Below are positions 51,605-59,437 of a DNA stretch of 64,000 nucleotides, piece by piece. This DNA is from Chryseobacterium sp. Leaf404 (GTDB taxonomy: Bacteria; Bacteroidota; Bacteroidia; Flavobacteriales; Weeksellaceae). The first letter of the stretch is position 1. The number at the start of each line of letters is the position of its first letter. The position numbers were made by a program, and so were the translations under genes. Location: positions 444,833 to 508,832 of the forward strand of contig NZ_LMQM01000010.1 in NCBI RefSeq assembly GCF_001424145.1, given 5' to 3'. The notes beneath the pieces were generated by a model, which worked only from the letters and a program-made list of their open reading frames with translations, did not search any database and was not told where the DNA came from.

Positions 51605-52162
51605 ATGAAGAAGCTTCTTTTATCTGCATTTGTTTTATGTGCACTCTCTGCATGCAAAAAGCAGGAACCCACTTCAGAAACGCCCACAAATACAGACTCT
51701 GTGGCTGTAAATACAATTCCTGAAAAAGACAGCGTAAAAGTTAATTTAAAAGAAATTTCTCCGAAGGAACTCTCAGAAAATATTTCAAAAAATAACGATA
51801 CTTTGTACGTAACAAATTTTTTTGCTACCTGGTGTGGCCCCTGCATGATGGAAATGCCTCATTTTAAGAAAAAAGTTGAAGAGCTGAAGGGAAAACCTGT
51901 GAAGTTTCTTTTTGTAAATATCTACAATAAACCGGAATGGACTAAAGACGTACCTGCTTTTGCGGAAGAAAGCGGTTTGAAAGACCAAATAGTTTTGCTG
52001 GATGATTCAAAATTAGACCCTTCATTTTTCGATGCTTTCACATCATGGAAAGGAAATAATATTCCCTACACTTTTTTCAGGAAAGGAAATAAAACCGATG
52101 AAGCTCTGGGTGGAATGCCGGAGGAGGTACTGGATGCCAAACTGAAAAGTTTTATTCAATAG
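51605..52162 (+). CDS. TlpA-like thioredoxin-fold lipoprotein
   Basis: The 185-residue protein has a lipoprotein signal (MKKLLLSAFVLCALSACKKQE, lipobox LSAC), a Thr/Ser-rich linker and a thioredoxin domain with the active site ATWCGPCMMEMP. It should reduce or isomerise disulphides in the periplasm, for instance in c-type cytochrome maturation or repair. It is followed after 8 bp by the ABC permease gene, so a link to the importer (for example maintaining a substrate or binding protein in the reduced state) is possible. Confidence 0.88.
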   Translation: MKKLLLSAFVLCALSACKKQEPTSETPTNTDSVAVNTIPEKDSVKVNLKEISPKELSENISKNNDTLYVTNFFATWCGPCMMEMPHFKKKVEELKGKPVKFLFVNIYNKPEWTKDVPAFAEESGLKDQIVLLDDSKLDPSFFDAFTSWKGNNIPYTFFRKGNKTDEALGGMPEEVLDAKLKSFIQ

Positions 52163-52170
52163 TTCTATAA

Positions 52171-53142
52171 ATGAGTCAAAAATTCAGAATTCTGTGTTCG
52201 ATATTAATAGTCCTGACTGTTGCAGTCTCACTTATTAATCTGAACACAGGATTTTTAAGTTTAAATTTCAATGATTTTTTTGGTGAATCATCCAATAATC
52301 AAATTGCTGAAATACGTATAAACCGTGTTTTGGTAATGCTTTTGGCGGGAATTTCAATACCAACTTCAGGTTTTCTGATGCAGGAATATTTTCAAAACCC
52401 TCTTGCGGGACCCGATATTTTAGGAATCACTTCTGTTGCCAGCCTTTCTGTAGCTTTTTACATTTTTTTTTCTTATAATATTTCCCTTCCGGACTTTCTT
52501 CAGAACAGTTTCATGAGTCTTTCTTCCATCATCGGAAGTTTGCTCCTGATGTTGCTTTTGCTTGCAGTTTCTGATAAATTTCAGGATAAATCCTACTTAG
52601 TGATCTTCGGATTTCTCGTCTCTGCATTTGCTGGGGCAATTGTTTCACTACTTCAGTTTTATGCTGAAAATCAAAGTTTAAAAAACTATATCCTGTGGTC
52701 TTTCGGAGCGAATAATCTTGTATCGCGAAATCAAATCTATGTATTGAGTATTTTAATTCTGATCGGAATTTTTGTCAGCTTCAAAACAATCAAACCATTG
52801 ATAGGCAATTCATTGGGAACATCTTATGCAAAAAGTTTTGGTGTTAATTTACATCACCTCAAATTACTGGTCATCCTTGCCTCTTCACTGCTTTCAGCAT
52901 CGGTTACAGCATTTTTAGGGCCGGTTTTGTTTATCGGGATTATCGTTCCACACTTTTGCAGATTAATTTATAATCCAGCAAAACTCTGGCAACAATGGAT
53001 TTTAAATATGCTTTTAGGTATGGTCATGATGATTCTCTTTTCAGTTATAGCAGAAAAATCACAGATCCCGCTCAATGTCATCAGCTCGATATTTGGAATT
53101 CCTGTAATTTTAATGATGCTTTTGAGGCAGAACAAAGTTTAG
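52171..53142 (+). CDS. FecCD-type iron-siderophore/cobalamin ABC transporter permease
   Basis: The 323-residue protein has about nine to ten hydrophobic segments and the FecCD features RINRVLVMLLAGISIPTSGFLMQEYFQNPLAGPDILG and LGPVLFIGIIVPHFCR near the C-terminus. Together with the ATPase it forms the inner-membrane part of an importer for iron-siderophores, haem or cobalamin. No periplasmic binding protein or TonB receptor is in the window; these may lie elsewhere. It follows the TlpA-like gene after 8 bp. Confidence 0.9.
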   Translation: MSQKFRILCSILIVLTVAVSLINLNTGFLSLNFNDFFGESSNNQIAEIRINRVLVMLLAGISIPTSGFLMQEYFQNPLAGPDILGITSVASLSVAFYIFFSYNISLPDFLQNSFMSLSSIIGSLLLMLLLLAVSDKFQDKSYLVIFGFLVSAFAGAIVSLLQFYAENQSLKNYILWSFGANNLVSRNQIYVLSILILIGIFVSFKTIKPLIGNSLGTSYAKSFGVNLHHLKLLVILASSLLSASVTAFLGPVLFIGIIVPHFCRLIYNPAKLWQQWILNMLLGMVMMILFSVIAEKSQIPLNVISSIFGIPVILMMLLRQNKV

Positions 53143-53147
53143 TTAAA

Positions 53148-54083
53148 ATGCATCTAAAAATCAACCAGGCCAACATTGGCTACAGTAAAACTCTTATTTC
53201 AAATGCCAACGCATCTTTGAAACTGGGAGACGTCTGTCTATTAATTGGAAATAACGGTGTGGGAAAAACTACTTTAATAAAATCTATTCTCCACCACAAC
53301 CCCTTGTTGGGTGGCGAAATTTTAATTGAAAATAAAAACGTAAAAGATCTGTCGGTAAAAGAAATTGCAGAAAACATTGCCATCGTTTTTTCAAAAGCGG
53401 TTATTCCGCAAAATTATACGGTTGAAGACCTGATTTCTTTAGGAAAATACATCTACTACCCTTTTTATTTTGAACTTACAAACGAAGACCGCGAGGAAGT
53501 TTCACATATTATCGAAAATCTTGATCTGATGCAGTACAGAAATACATTACTCAAGAACCTTTCAGACGGAAACCTTCAGAAAGCTTTTATAGGAAGAGCT
53601 TTGTCACAAAATTCACACATCATTATTTTAGATGAGCCCACTACCCATTTGGATGAAAAAAATAAACTAATTATTTTAAAAACACTTCGTCAATTAGCAA
53701 AAGAACAAAATAAACTTATTCTTTTTTCGTCGCACGACTGGCGTCTGGCCAAAGAATTTGCAGATAAAATTTGGTACATAAAAGAGGGAAATATGCATTC
53801 TGGAATAGTGGAAGATGTATTGTCACGGCATCTTGAGCTTACCAGTGCTTCCATTTTTCAAATCCACCAGAATTTTATTGCCCCAAAAATAACTGCTGCA
53901 GATCTACAGAAAGAGATGCTTTATTCTTTACTCCAGAAAAATTTTGAAAAAGACCTTTCAGCATTCCACTTCATAAAACAGAATGAAAAATGGATCATTG
54001 AACACAATTCTTTCACACATCAATGCGAATCTTTTGAAGAAATCATCAATTTCGTAAAAACCGTTCACTATATCAACCCTTAA
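53148..54083 (+). CDS. ABC transporter ATPase of FecCD importer
   Basis: The product is 311 residues from the ATG at 53148; a longer frame overlapping the permease (start 52995) is rejected because its first 51 residues do not resemble the family. It has Walker A (GNNGVGKTT), a signature with LSDGN in place of LSGGQ, Walker B (IIILDEPTTHLD) and the H-loop (SSHDW). The C-terminal extension of about 70 residues goes beyond the usual ATPase and has no recognisable motif. It energises the permease encoded just upstream. Confidence 0.9.
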   Translation: MHLKINQANIGYSKTLISNANASLKLGDVCLLIGNNGVGKTTLIKSILHHNPLLGGEILIENKNVKDLSVKEIAENIAIVFSKAVIPQNYTVEDLISLGKYIYYPFYFELTNEDREEVSHIIENLDLMQYRNTLLKNLSDGNLQKAFIGRALSQNSHIIILDEPTTHLDEKNKLIILKTLRQLAKEQNKLILFSSHDWRLAKEFADKIWYIKEGNMHSGIVEDVLSRHLELTSASIFQIHQNFIAPKITAADLQKEMLYSLLQKNFEKDLSAFHFIKQNEKWIIEHNSFTHQCESFEEIINFVKTVHYINP

Positions 54084-54097
54084 TGTATTGATTCTAC

Positions 54098-54117
54098 ATA
54101 CTATGCATGCATAGTAT
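54098..54117. promoter_or_regulatory. Operator 1: perfect 20-bp palindrome before marR
   Basis: ATACTATGCATGCATAGTAT is a perfect palindrome, 14 bp after the ATPase stop codon and 121 bp before the marR start. It shares the core TATGCATGCATA with operator 2; centre-to-centre distance is 83 bp, near eight helical turns. Confidence 0.65.
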
Positions 54118-54184
54118 TATGCTAATCATACATTTTAATATTCTATAAATCAACATATTATAAATATTTCTCTTTCAGAAATGC

Positions 54185-54196
54185 TATGCATGCATA
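54185..54196. promoter_or_regulatory. Operator 2: TATGCATGCATA in the marR promoter
   Basis: The perfect 12-bp core lies 8 bp before the -7 box at 54205, in the spacer where a bound protein would block RNA polymerase. This suggests autorepression by the MarR protein encoded next. Confidence 0.65.
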
Positions 54197-54204
54197 ATAT
54201 TTGC

Positions 54205-54212
54205 TACATTTG
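54205..54212 (+). promoter_or_regulatory. -7 box of marR
   Basis: TACATTTG matches TAnnTTTG; it lies 25 bp before the ATG at 54238, directly after operator 2. Confidence 0.6.
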
Positions 54213-54237
54213 AATAAACCGATTAGCAATAATTTAC

Positions 54238-54687
54238 ATGGATAACAACAAAGAAAAAACTGAAAATGTTGATCTTATTTTGAAGCAGACCTGGTTAGCT
54301 GTTTCAAAAATGTACACAGAGCTCGCGCAGGAACATGATTCTACTGCTGTTCAGGCGCTTACACTACTTAAAATTGATCCTAAAGAGGGTACAAGAAGTA
54401 CAAATCTTGGTCCCAAAATGGCAATTGAGCCTACTTCCCTTACCAGAATTATTAAACTTCTGGAAGACAACGGCTATATCTACAAAGAAAAAACAACCCA
54501 GGACAAACGTGAAGTGATTATAAAACTCACAGATAAAGGATTAAACTCCCGAAATATGTCTAAAGAAGTGGTCGTTAATTTCAACAAAAAAGTTGTGGAG
54601 AAAATTTCACCTGAAAAACTGGAAATTTTCAAAGAAGTGATGACAGAGATTATGAAAATTTCAAATGATCTGAACAGTAAGAAGTAG
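54238..54687 (+). CDS. MarR family transcriptional regulator
   Basis: The 149-residue protein is a winged-helix MarR dimer unit. The recognition region is LGPKMAIEPTSLTRIIKLLEDNGYIYKEKTTQDKREVIIKLT, with the D-x-R wing. MarR proteins bind palindromes and release them with phenolic or acyl ligands. Two palindromes sharing a core lie in front of the gene. The next genes downstream are those of fatty-acid beta-oxidation, so an acyl-CoA or fatty acid as inducer is a reasonable guess (compare FadR-like use of MarR-type proteins in Bacteroidota). Confidence 0.88.
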   Translation: MDNNKEKTENVDLILKQTWLAVSKMYTELAQEHDSTAVQALTLLKIDPKEGTRSTNLGPKMAIEPTSLTRIIKLLEDNGYIYKEKTTQDKREVIIKLTDKGLNSRNMSKEVVVNFNKKVVEKISPEKLEIFKEVMTEIMKISNDLNSKK

Positions 54688-54701
54688 AACGCTTTTTATT
54701 T

Positions 54702-54802
54702 GGGCAGCTATTTCCGCCCTCCGTTTCCGCTTTTTTGCAAATTTCCCACCCCAATTGCCAGCCCTGAAATTTGCAAAAAGAGCTCCACTCAGGTCGGGCT
54801 GC
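54702..54802 (-). repeat. Dispersed structured repeat, copy B
   Basis: Read on the minus strand it starts GCAGCCCGACCTGAGTGGAG and ends GGAAATAGCTGCCC. The outer stem is GCAGC/GCTGC. The inner stem is TTTTTGCAAATTTC with GAAATTTGCAAAAA, 14 bp perfect, around a G-rich loop. It lies between marR and the fadN-like gene. Confidence 0.75.
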
Positions 54803-54941
54803 GAGAAATCGAGGAACAAGATTTAGCAATTCAAATTACAAATTAAATCTCTTAGAGATAGGTTTAATACTTGAAGGCATTACGTAAAATTAATCAGGTT
54901 ATAATCAACTCATTAATTAATAAAAATAATAAAATCTACAT

Positions 54942-57335
54942 ATGAAAAGAAGAATCAAACACGTAACGGTTCTCGGTTCAGGAATTATGGGAAGCGGTAT
55001 TGCTGCACACTTTGCCAATATTGGCGTGCAGGTTTCGCTGCTCGATATTATTCCGTTTGAACTCACTGAAGCCGAGCAGAAAAAAGGTTTGACCAAAGAT
55101 GACAAAACTGTTCGCAACAGAATTGCTTCTGAAAACTTTGAAAAACTGAAGAAAGCAAGTCCTGCACTCCTCTATTCTCCAAAATTTGCGGAAAGAATTA
55201 AAGTCGGGAATTTTGATGATGATTTAAAGAAAATAAAAGATACCGACTGGATTATTGAGGTTGTAGTTGAAAAACTCGACATTAAAAAATCGGTTTATGA
55301 AAAAATCGAACAGTTCAGAAAACCGGGAACTTTGGTTTCTTCAAATACTTCAGGAATTCCAATTAATATGTTGGTTGAAGGAAGAAGCGATGATTTTAAA
55401 AAATATTTTGCAGGAACGCATTTTTTCAATCCGGTAAGATATCTTCCACTTTTGGAAGTCATTCCGACCAAAGATACCGACCCTGAAATTGCAAAATTCT
55501 ATATGGAATATGGCGCAAAATTTTTAGGAAAAACTACGGTTTTAGCTAAAGATACTCCAGCATTTATCGCCAACAGAATCGGCGTTTTCTCAATGATGGA
55601 TTTGCTTCATAATGTTCAGAAATTAGGTTTAAATGTTTCTGATGTGGATAAATTAACCGGTCCAATTATCGGTCGTCCTAAATCTGCAACCTTCAGAACT
55701 GCCGATGTTGTTGGTCTCGATACTTTGGTAATGGTTGCCAATGGCGTTCGCCAAAGTGGTTCTGAAGCCAACGATTTTAATGATGTTTTTGCTCTTCCTG
55801 AATACATTCAGAAAATGGTCGATAACAAATGGTTGGGATCAAAAACCGAACAAGGTTTCTATAAAAAAATTAAAGGTAAAGACGGCAAATCTGTAATCCA
55901 CGGATTAAATCTTGAAACTTTAGAATATGAACTTCAAGGCAAATCATCTTTCCCGACTTTAGAATTAACGAAAAACATCGACAAACCGATTGACCGTTTC
56001 AAAGTCTTAGTTGGCGGAAAAGATAAAGCCGGAGAGCTTTACAGGAAATCTTTAGGCGCGTTATTCGCCTATGTTTCTCACAAAGTTCCTGAAATTTCAG
56101 ACGAAGTTTACAAAATCGACGATGCGATGAGAGCAGGTTTCGGTTGGGAAAACGGACCTTTCGAAATTTGGGATTCTGTTGGTGTTCAAAAAGGAATTGA
56201 ATTGGCGAAAGAAGCCGGTTATGAAGTTTCAGACTGGGTGAAAAACGTTGAATCATTTTACAAAGTAAACGAAGACGGACAAAGTATTTTCTTTGATAAA
56301 AACTCAGGAAATTACAATAATATTCCCGGTCAGGAATCCTTTATCATTTTAGATAATATCAGAAAAAACAAAACCCTTTGGAGCAATTTAGGTTCGGCAA
56401 TTGAAGATTTGGGCGACGGAATTATCAATTTTGAAATCCGTTCCAAAATGAATTCTTTAGGCGGGGAAGTTTTAGATGGATTAAACCGCGCCATCGATTT
56501 GGCAGAAAAAGAATACGATGGCTTAGTGATTGGAAATCAAGGTGCAAATTTCTCTGTCGGAGCCAATTTAGCAATGATTTTAATGATGGCAATCGAGCAG
56601 GATTGGGATGATTTGAATATGGCGATTGCCTATTTCCAAAAATCGATGATGAGAGTTCGTTATTCATCAATTCCTGTCGTAGTTGCTCCTCACGGAATGA
56701 CTTTGGGTGGCGGTTGCGAAATGACCATGCACGCAGACAGAGTGGTTGCAGCAGCGGAAACTTATATCGGATTGGTTGAAACAGGAGTCGGTGTAATTCC
56801 TGGTGGTGGTGGAACGAAAGAATTTGCTTTAAGAACTTCGAGAGAATTTCACAGCGATGATGTGAAAAATAACCGTCTCCGTGAAGCTTTCATGAATATC
56901 GCAATGGGAAAAGTGGCCACTTCTGCTTACGAAGCTTACGATATGGGAATTCTTGAGAAAGGAAAAGATATTGTGGTTGTTGACAAGAGAACGCAGATTA
57001 TGACCGCAAAAATGATGGCGAAAAGCTTAGCAGAACATGGTTACACTCAACCCATCGAGCAAACTGTAAAGGTTCTTGGAAAAGATGCTTTGGGAATGTT
57101 CTATGTGGGAACAGACCAAATGTTAACAGGTAATTTCATTTCGCAACACGATAAATTAATCGCTGATAAATTAGCCAATGTTTTGGTAGGTGGAAATCTT
57201 TCCGAACCGACGGTTGTTACCGAACAGTATTTGTTGAATCTTGAAAGAGAAACTTTCCTACAGCTTTGCGGTGAAAGAAAAACTTTGGAGAGAATTCAGT
57301 TTATGTTGCAGAAAGGAAAGCCATTGAGGAATTAA
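54942..57335 (+). CDS. 3-hydroxyacyl-CoA dehydrogenase / enoyl-CoA hydratase (FadN-type)
   Basis: The 797-residue multifunctional protein has its domains in the FadN order. The NAD-binding 3-hydroxyacyl-CoA dehydrogenase comes first (GSGIMGSGIAAHFANIGVQV; THFFNPVRYLPLLEVI; GRPKSATFRTADVVGLDT). The crotonase-fold enoyl-CoA hydratase follows (ANFSVGANLAMILM; APHGMTLGGGCEMTMHADR; GVGVIPGGGG). It hydrates and oxidises fatty enoyl-CoA in the second and third steps of beta-oxidation. The thiolase gene that normally follows is here separated by a transposon-like insertion. Confidence 0.93.
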   Translation: MKRRIKHVTVLGSGIMGSGIAAHFANIGVQVSLLDIIPFELTEAEQKKGLTKDDKTVRNRIASENFEKLKKASPALLYSPKFAERIKVGNFDDDLKKIKDTDWIIEVVVEKLDIKKSVYEKIEQFRKPGTLVSSNTSGIPINMLVEGRSDDFKKYFAGTHFFNPVRYLPLLEVIPTKDTDPEIAKFYMEYGAKFLGKTTVLAKDTPAFIANRIGVFSMMDLLHNVQKLGLNVSDVDKLTGPIIGRPKSATFRTADVVGLDTLVMVANGVRQSGSEANDFNDVFALPEYIQKMVDNKWLGSKTEQGFYKKIKGKDGKSVIHGLNLETLEYELQGKSSFPTLELTKNIDKPIDRFKVLVGGKDKAGELYRKSLGALFAYVSHKVPEISDEVYKIDDAMRAGFGWENGPFEIWDSVGVQKGIELAKEAGYEVSDWVKNVESFYKVNEDGQSIFFDKNSGNYNNIPGQESFIILDNIRKNKTLWSNLGSAIEDLGDGIINFEIRSKMNSLGGEVLDGLNRAIDLAEKEYDGLVIGNQGANFSVGANLAMILMMAIEQDWDDLNMAIAYFQKSMMRVRYSSIPVVVAPHGMTLGGGCEMTMHADRVVAAAETYIGLVETGVGVIPGGGGTKEFALRTSREFHSDDVKNNRLREAFMNIAMGKVATSAYEAYDMGILEKGKDIVVVDKRTQIMTAKMMAKSLAEHGYTQPIEQTVKVLGKDALGMFYVGTDQMLTGNFISQHDKLIADKLANVLVGGNLSEPTVVTEQYLLNLERETFLQLCGERKTLERIQFMLQKGKPLRN

Positions 57336-57339
57336 AGCG

Positions 57340-57418
57340 CAGCTCCGTAGGAGAGCCCTGTTAATAGCAGAATTATTAGCGTTTTTATCGCAGCCTCGTA
57401 GAGGCGACCTGTTAATGG
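57340..57418 (+). repeat. Two REP-like hairpin units left of the transposase
   Basis: Unit 1 has the hairpin CTCCGTAGGAG (57343-57353) and tail ending CCTGTTAAT; unit 2 has CCTCGTAGAGG (57394-57404) and tail CGACCTGTTAAT. Both are hairpin plus the conserved tail GACCTGTTAAT, in direct order. They lie 4 bp after the fadN-like stop. Confidence 0.7.
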
Positions 57419-57452
57419 ACGATTTACCAATTTTAATTTAAATATTAATCTT

Positions 57453-57914
57453 ATGGCAAACACTTATACGCAAATTTATATTCAAATTGTTTTTGCTGTA
57501 AAAGGTCGACAAAACCTGATTCCAAAAGAAAACAGAGAAGAATTACATGAATTTATAACAGGAATTATTTCGAACAGAAGTCAAAAATTATTTGCTGTTT
57601 TTGCAATGCCCGACCACGTTCATATTCTTGTAAGTATGAGTCCGACGGTTTCGATTTCAGATTTGGTTAGAGATATTAAAACAGGTTCGTCAAAATTTAT
57701 TAATGATAAAAAATGGATGAACGAAAAATTCAATTGGCAGGAAGGATATGGAGCTTTTTCCTATTCTAAAAGCAGTGTTGATTTGGTTGTCAAATATATT
57801 TTAAATCAGGAAGAACATCATCAAAATAAATCATTTAAAAACGAATATTTAGATTTTTTAGAAAAATTTGAAATTGAATATGATTCTAAATATTTGTTTG
57901 AATGGATTGAATGA
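57453..57914 (+). CDS. REP-associated/IS200-type tyrosine transposase (Y1 HUH)
   Basis: The 153-residue protein has the HUH motif in FAMPDHVHILVSM, and the C-terminal helix GAFSYSKSSVDLVVKYILNQEEHH, where the tyrosine of KYILNQ is the likely catalytic residue. This is the Y1 transposase fold of IS200/IS605 and of RAYT proteins, single-strand cutting at hairpins. The gene is intact, has no accessory tnpB, and is flanked on each side by two hairpin units in mirror order. It lies between fadN-like and thiolase genes. A domesticated RAYT or an active miniature IS200 are both possible. Confidence 0.85.
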   Translation: MANTYTQIYIQIVFAVKGRQNLIPKENREELHEFITGIISNRSQKLFAVFAMPDHVHILVSMSPTVSISDLVRDIKTGSSKFINDKKWMNEKFNWQEGYGAFSYSKSSVDLVVKYILNQEEHHQNKSFKNEYLDFLEKFEIEYDSKYLFEWIE

Positions 57915-57928
57915 AATTAACAAAGGTA

Positions 57929-58004
57929 ATTAACAGGTCGCTCCTACGGAGCTCCGCAAAAGCGTACGTACAAATTGCTATTAACAGCGCGCCTCTACGA
58001 GGCG
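57929..58004 (-). repeat. Two REP-like hairpin units right of the transposase
   Basis: These are inverted relative to the left pair: ATTAACAGGTCG then CTCCTACGGAG (57941-57951), and ATTAACAG (57980-57987) then CCTCTACGAGG (57992-58002). Read on the minus strand both are again hairpin then tail GTTAAT. Confidence 0.7.
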
Positions 58005-58038
58005 AAAATTCTTAAACTAATTTTTAATTAATAAAAAA

Positions 58039-59220
58039 ATGTCAAAACAAGCATACATCATAAAAGGGTTCAGAACTGCCGTTGGAAAAGCTCCAAAAGG
58101 TAGTTTGAGATTCACACGTCCCGACGTAATGGCAGCAACAGTTATCGAGAAACTGATGGCAGCCGTTCCGCAATTAGATAAAGACAGAATCGATGATTTA
58201 ATCGTCGGAAATGCAATGCCAGAAGCTGAACAGGGTTTAAATGTGGCGCGTTTAATCTCTTTGATGGGATTAAATACGGACAAAGTTCCTGGTGTTACCG
58301 TGAACAGGTATTGCGCATCAGGTTCTGAGGCAATTGCGATTGCTTCAGCAAAAATTCAGGCAGGAATGGCAGATTGTATCATCGCAGGTGGTACAGAATC
58401 AATGTCTTACATTCCGATGGGTGGTTACAAGCCTGTTCCGGAAACAGAAATTGCAAAGTCGAATCCCGATTATTATTGGGGCATGGGCTACACTGCCGAA
58501 GAAGTGGCAAAACAGTTTAATATTTCCCGTGAAGAGCAAGACCAATTTGCTTTTGAGTCGCATCAAAAGGCTTTGAAAGCCAATCAGGAAGGGAAATTTA
58601 GTAATCAAATCGTACCGATTCCTGTAGAATATAATTTCCTGGATGAAAACCAGAAAATGCAGACCAAGAAATTCGACTTTTCAGTAGATGAAGGTCCGAG
58701 ATTAGACACTTCTTTGGAAGGTTTGGCGAAACTAAAACCTGTTTTTGCAAACGGTGGAAGCGTAACTGCCGGAAATTCTTCGCAAATGAGTGACGGTGCA
58801 GCCTTCGTGATCGTGATGTCGGAAGAAATGGTAAAAGAATTAGGATTGCAACCTGAAGCGAGATTGGTTGCGTACGCAGCTGCAGGTTTGGAGCCAAGAA
58901 TTATGGGAATGGGGCCTGTTTATGCCATTCCGAAAGCGTTGAAACAAGCTGGTTTAGAGCTGAAAGATATTGAATTGATTGAATTGAATGAGGCTTTCGC
59001 TTCTCAATCTGTTGCGATTAAAAAGGAATTGAATTTAAATCCTGATATTTTAAATGTTAATGGAGGCGCAATCGCACTCGGTCATCCGCTTGGCTGTACG
59101 GGAACGAAATTGACGGTTCAGCTTCTCGACGAAATGAGAAAACGCGGAAATAAATACGGAATGGTTTCGATGTGTGTGGGAACAGGGCAAGGTGCGGCTT
59201 CAATTTTCGAACTTTTGTAA
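58039..59220 (+). CDS. fadA: Acetyl-CoA C-acyltransferase (thiolase)
   Basis: The 393-residue thiolase has the nucleophile C92 in NRYCASGSEAIA, the histidine in GGAIALGHPLGCTG, and the second cysteine in MVSMCVGTGQGAA. The length and order are those of degradative thiolases, which release acetyl-CoA at the end of each beta-oxidation round. It follows the transposase insertion and belongs functionally with the fadN-like and acyl-CoA dehydrogenase genes. Confidence 0.93.
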   Translation: MSKQAYIIKGFRTAVGKAPKGSLRFTRPDVMAATVIEKLMAAVPQLDKDRIDDLIVGNAMPEAEQGLNVARLISLMGLNTDKVPGVTVNRYCASGSEAIAIASAKIQAGMADCIIAGGTESMSYIPMGGYKPVPETEIAKSNPDYYWGMGYTAEEVAKQFNISREEQDQFAFESHQKALKANQEGKFSNQIVPIPVEYNFLDENQKMQTKKFDFSVDEGPRLDTSLEGLAKLKPVFANGGSVTAGNSSQMSDGAAFVIVMSEEMVKELGLQPEARLVAYAAAGLEPRIMGMGPVYAIPKALKQAGLELKDIELIELNEAFASQSVAIKKELNLNPDILNVNGGAIALGHPLGCTGTKLTVQLLDEMRKRGNKYGMVSMCVGTGQGAASIFELL

Positions 59221-59262
59221 AATAATTAAACTTTTAAGGTTTCGATTTTAAGCGCTAAAAGT

Positions 59263-59409
59263 TGCAGCCCGACTTGAACGCAGTTCTTTTTCTGAAAAAA
59301 CAGGGAGGGAACAGCTTGGGATTTTTTCAGAAAAAAGCTGGAGTGGAATGTATCAATGAGATGAAGCGAAGGCTTTACCGAAGTTTACCAACGAAGTTCG
59401 AAGCTGCCC
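59263..59409 (+). repeat. Dispersed structured repeat, copy C (long form)
   Basis: Starts GCAGCCCGACTTGAACGCAG, ends CGAAGCTGCCC. The inner stem TTTTTCTGAAAAAA pairs with TTTTTTCAGAAAAA over 14 bp, with a sequence different from that of copy B. The 3' arm holds an extra segment of about 50 bp, making it 147 bp. It sits between thiolase and acyl-CoA dehydrogenase genes; a variant of the AAACCTTGAAGGTTT hairpin is 20 bp upstream. Confidence 0.75.
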
Positions 59410-59437
59410 AAATAAAAATTAAAAAAAAATAAATAAT

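Noticed and set aside
52995..53147. Longer frame for the ABC ATPase overlapping the permease gene
   Set aside because: The first 51 residues do not resemble an ABC ATPase and arise from the permease coding region in another frame.
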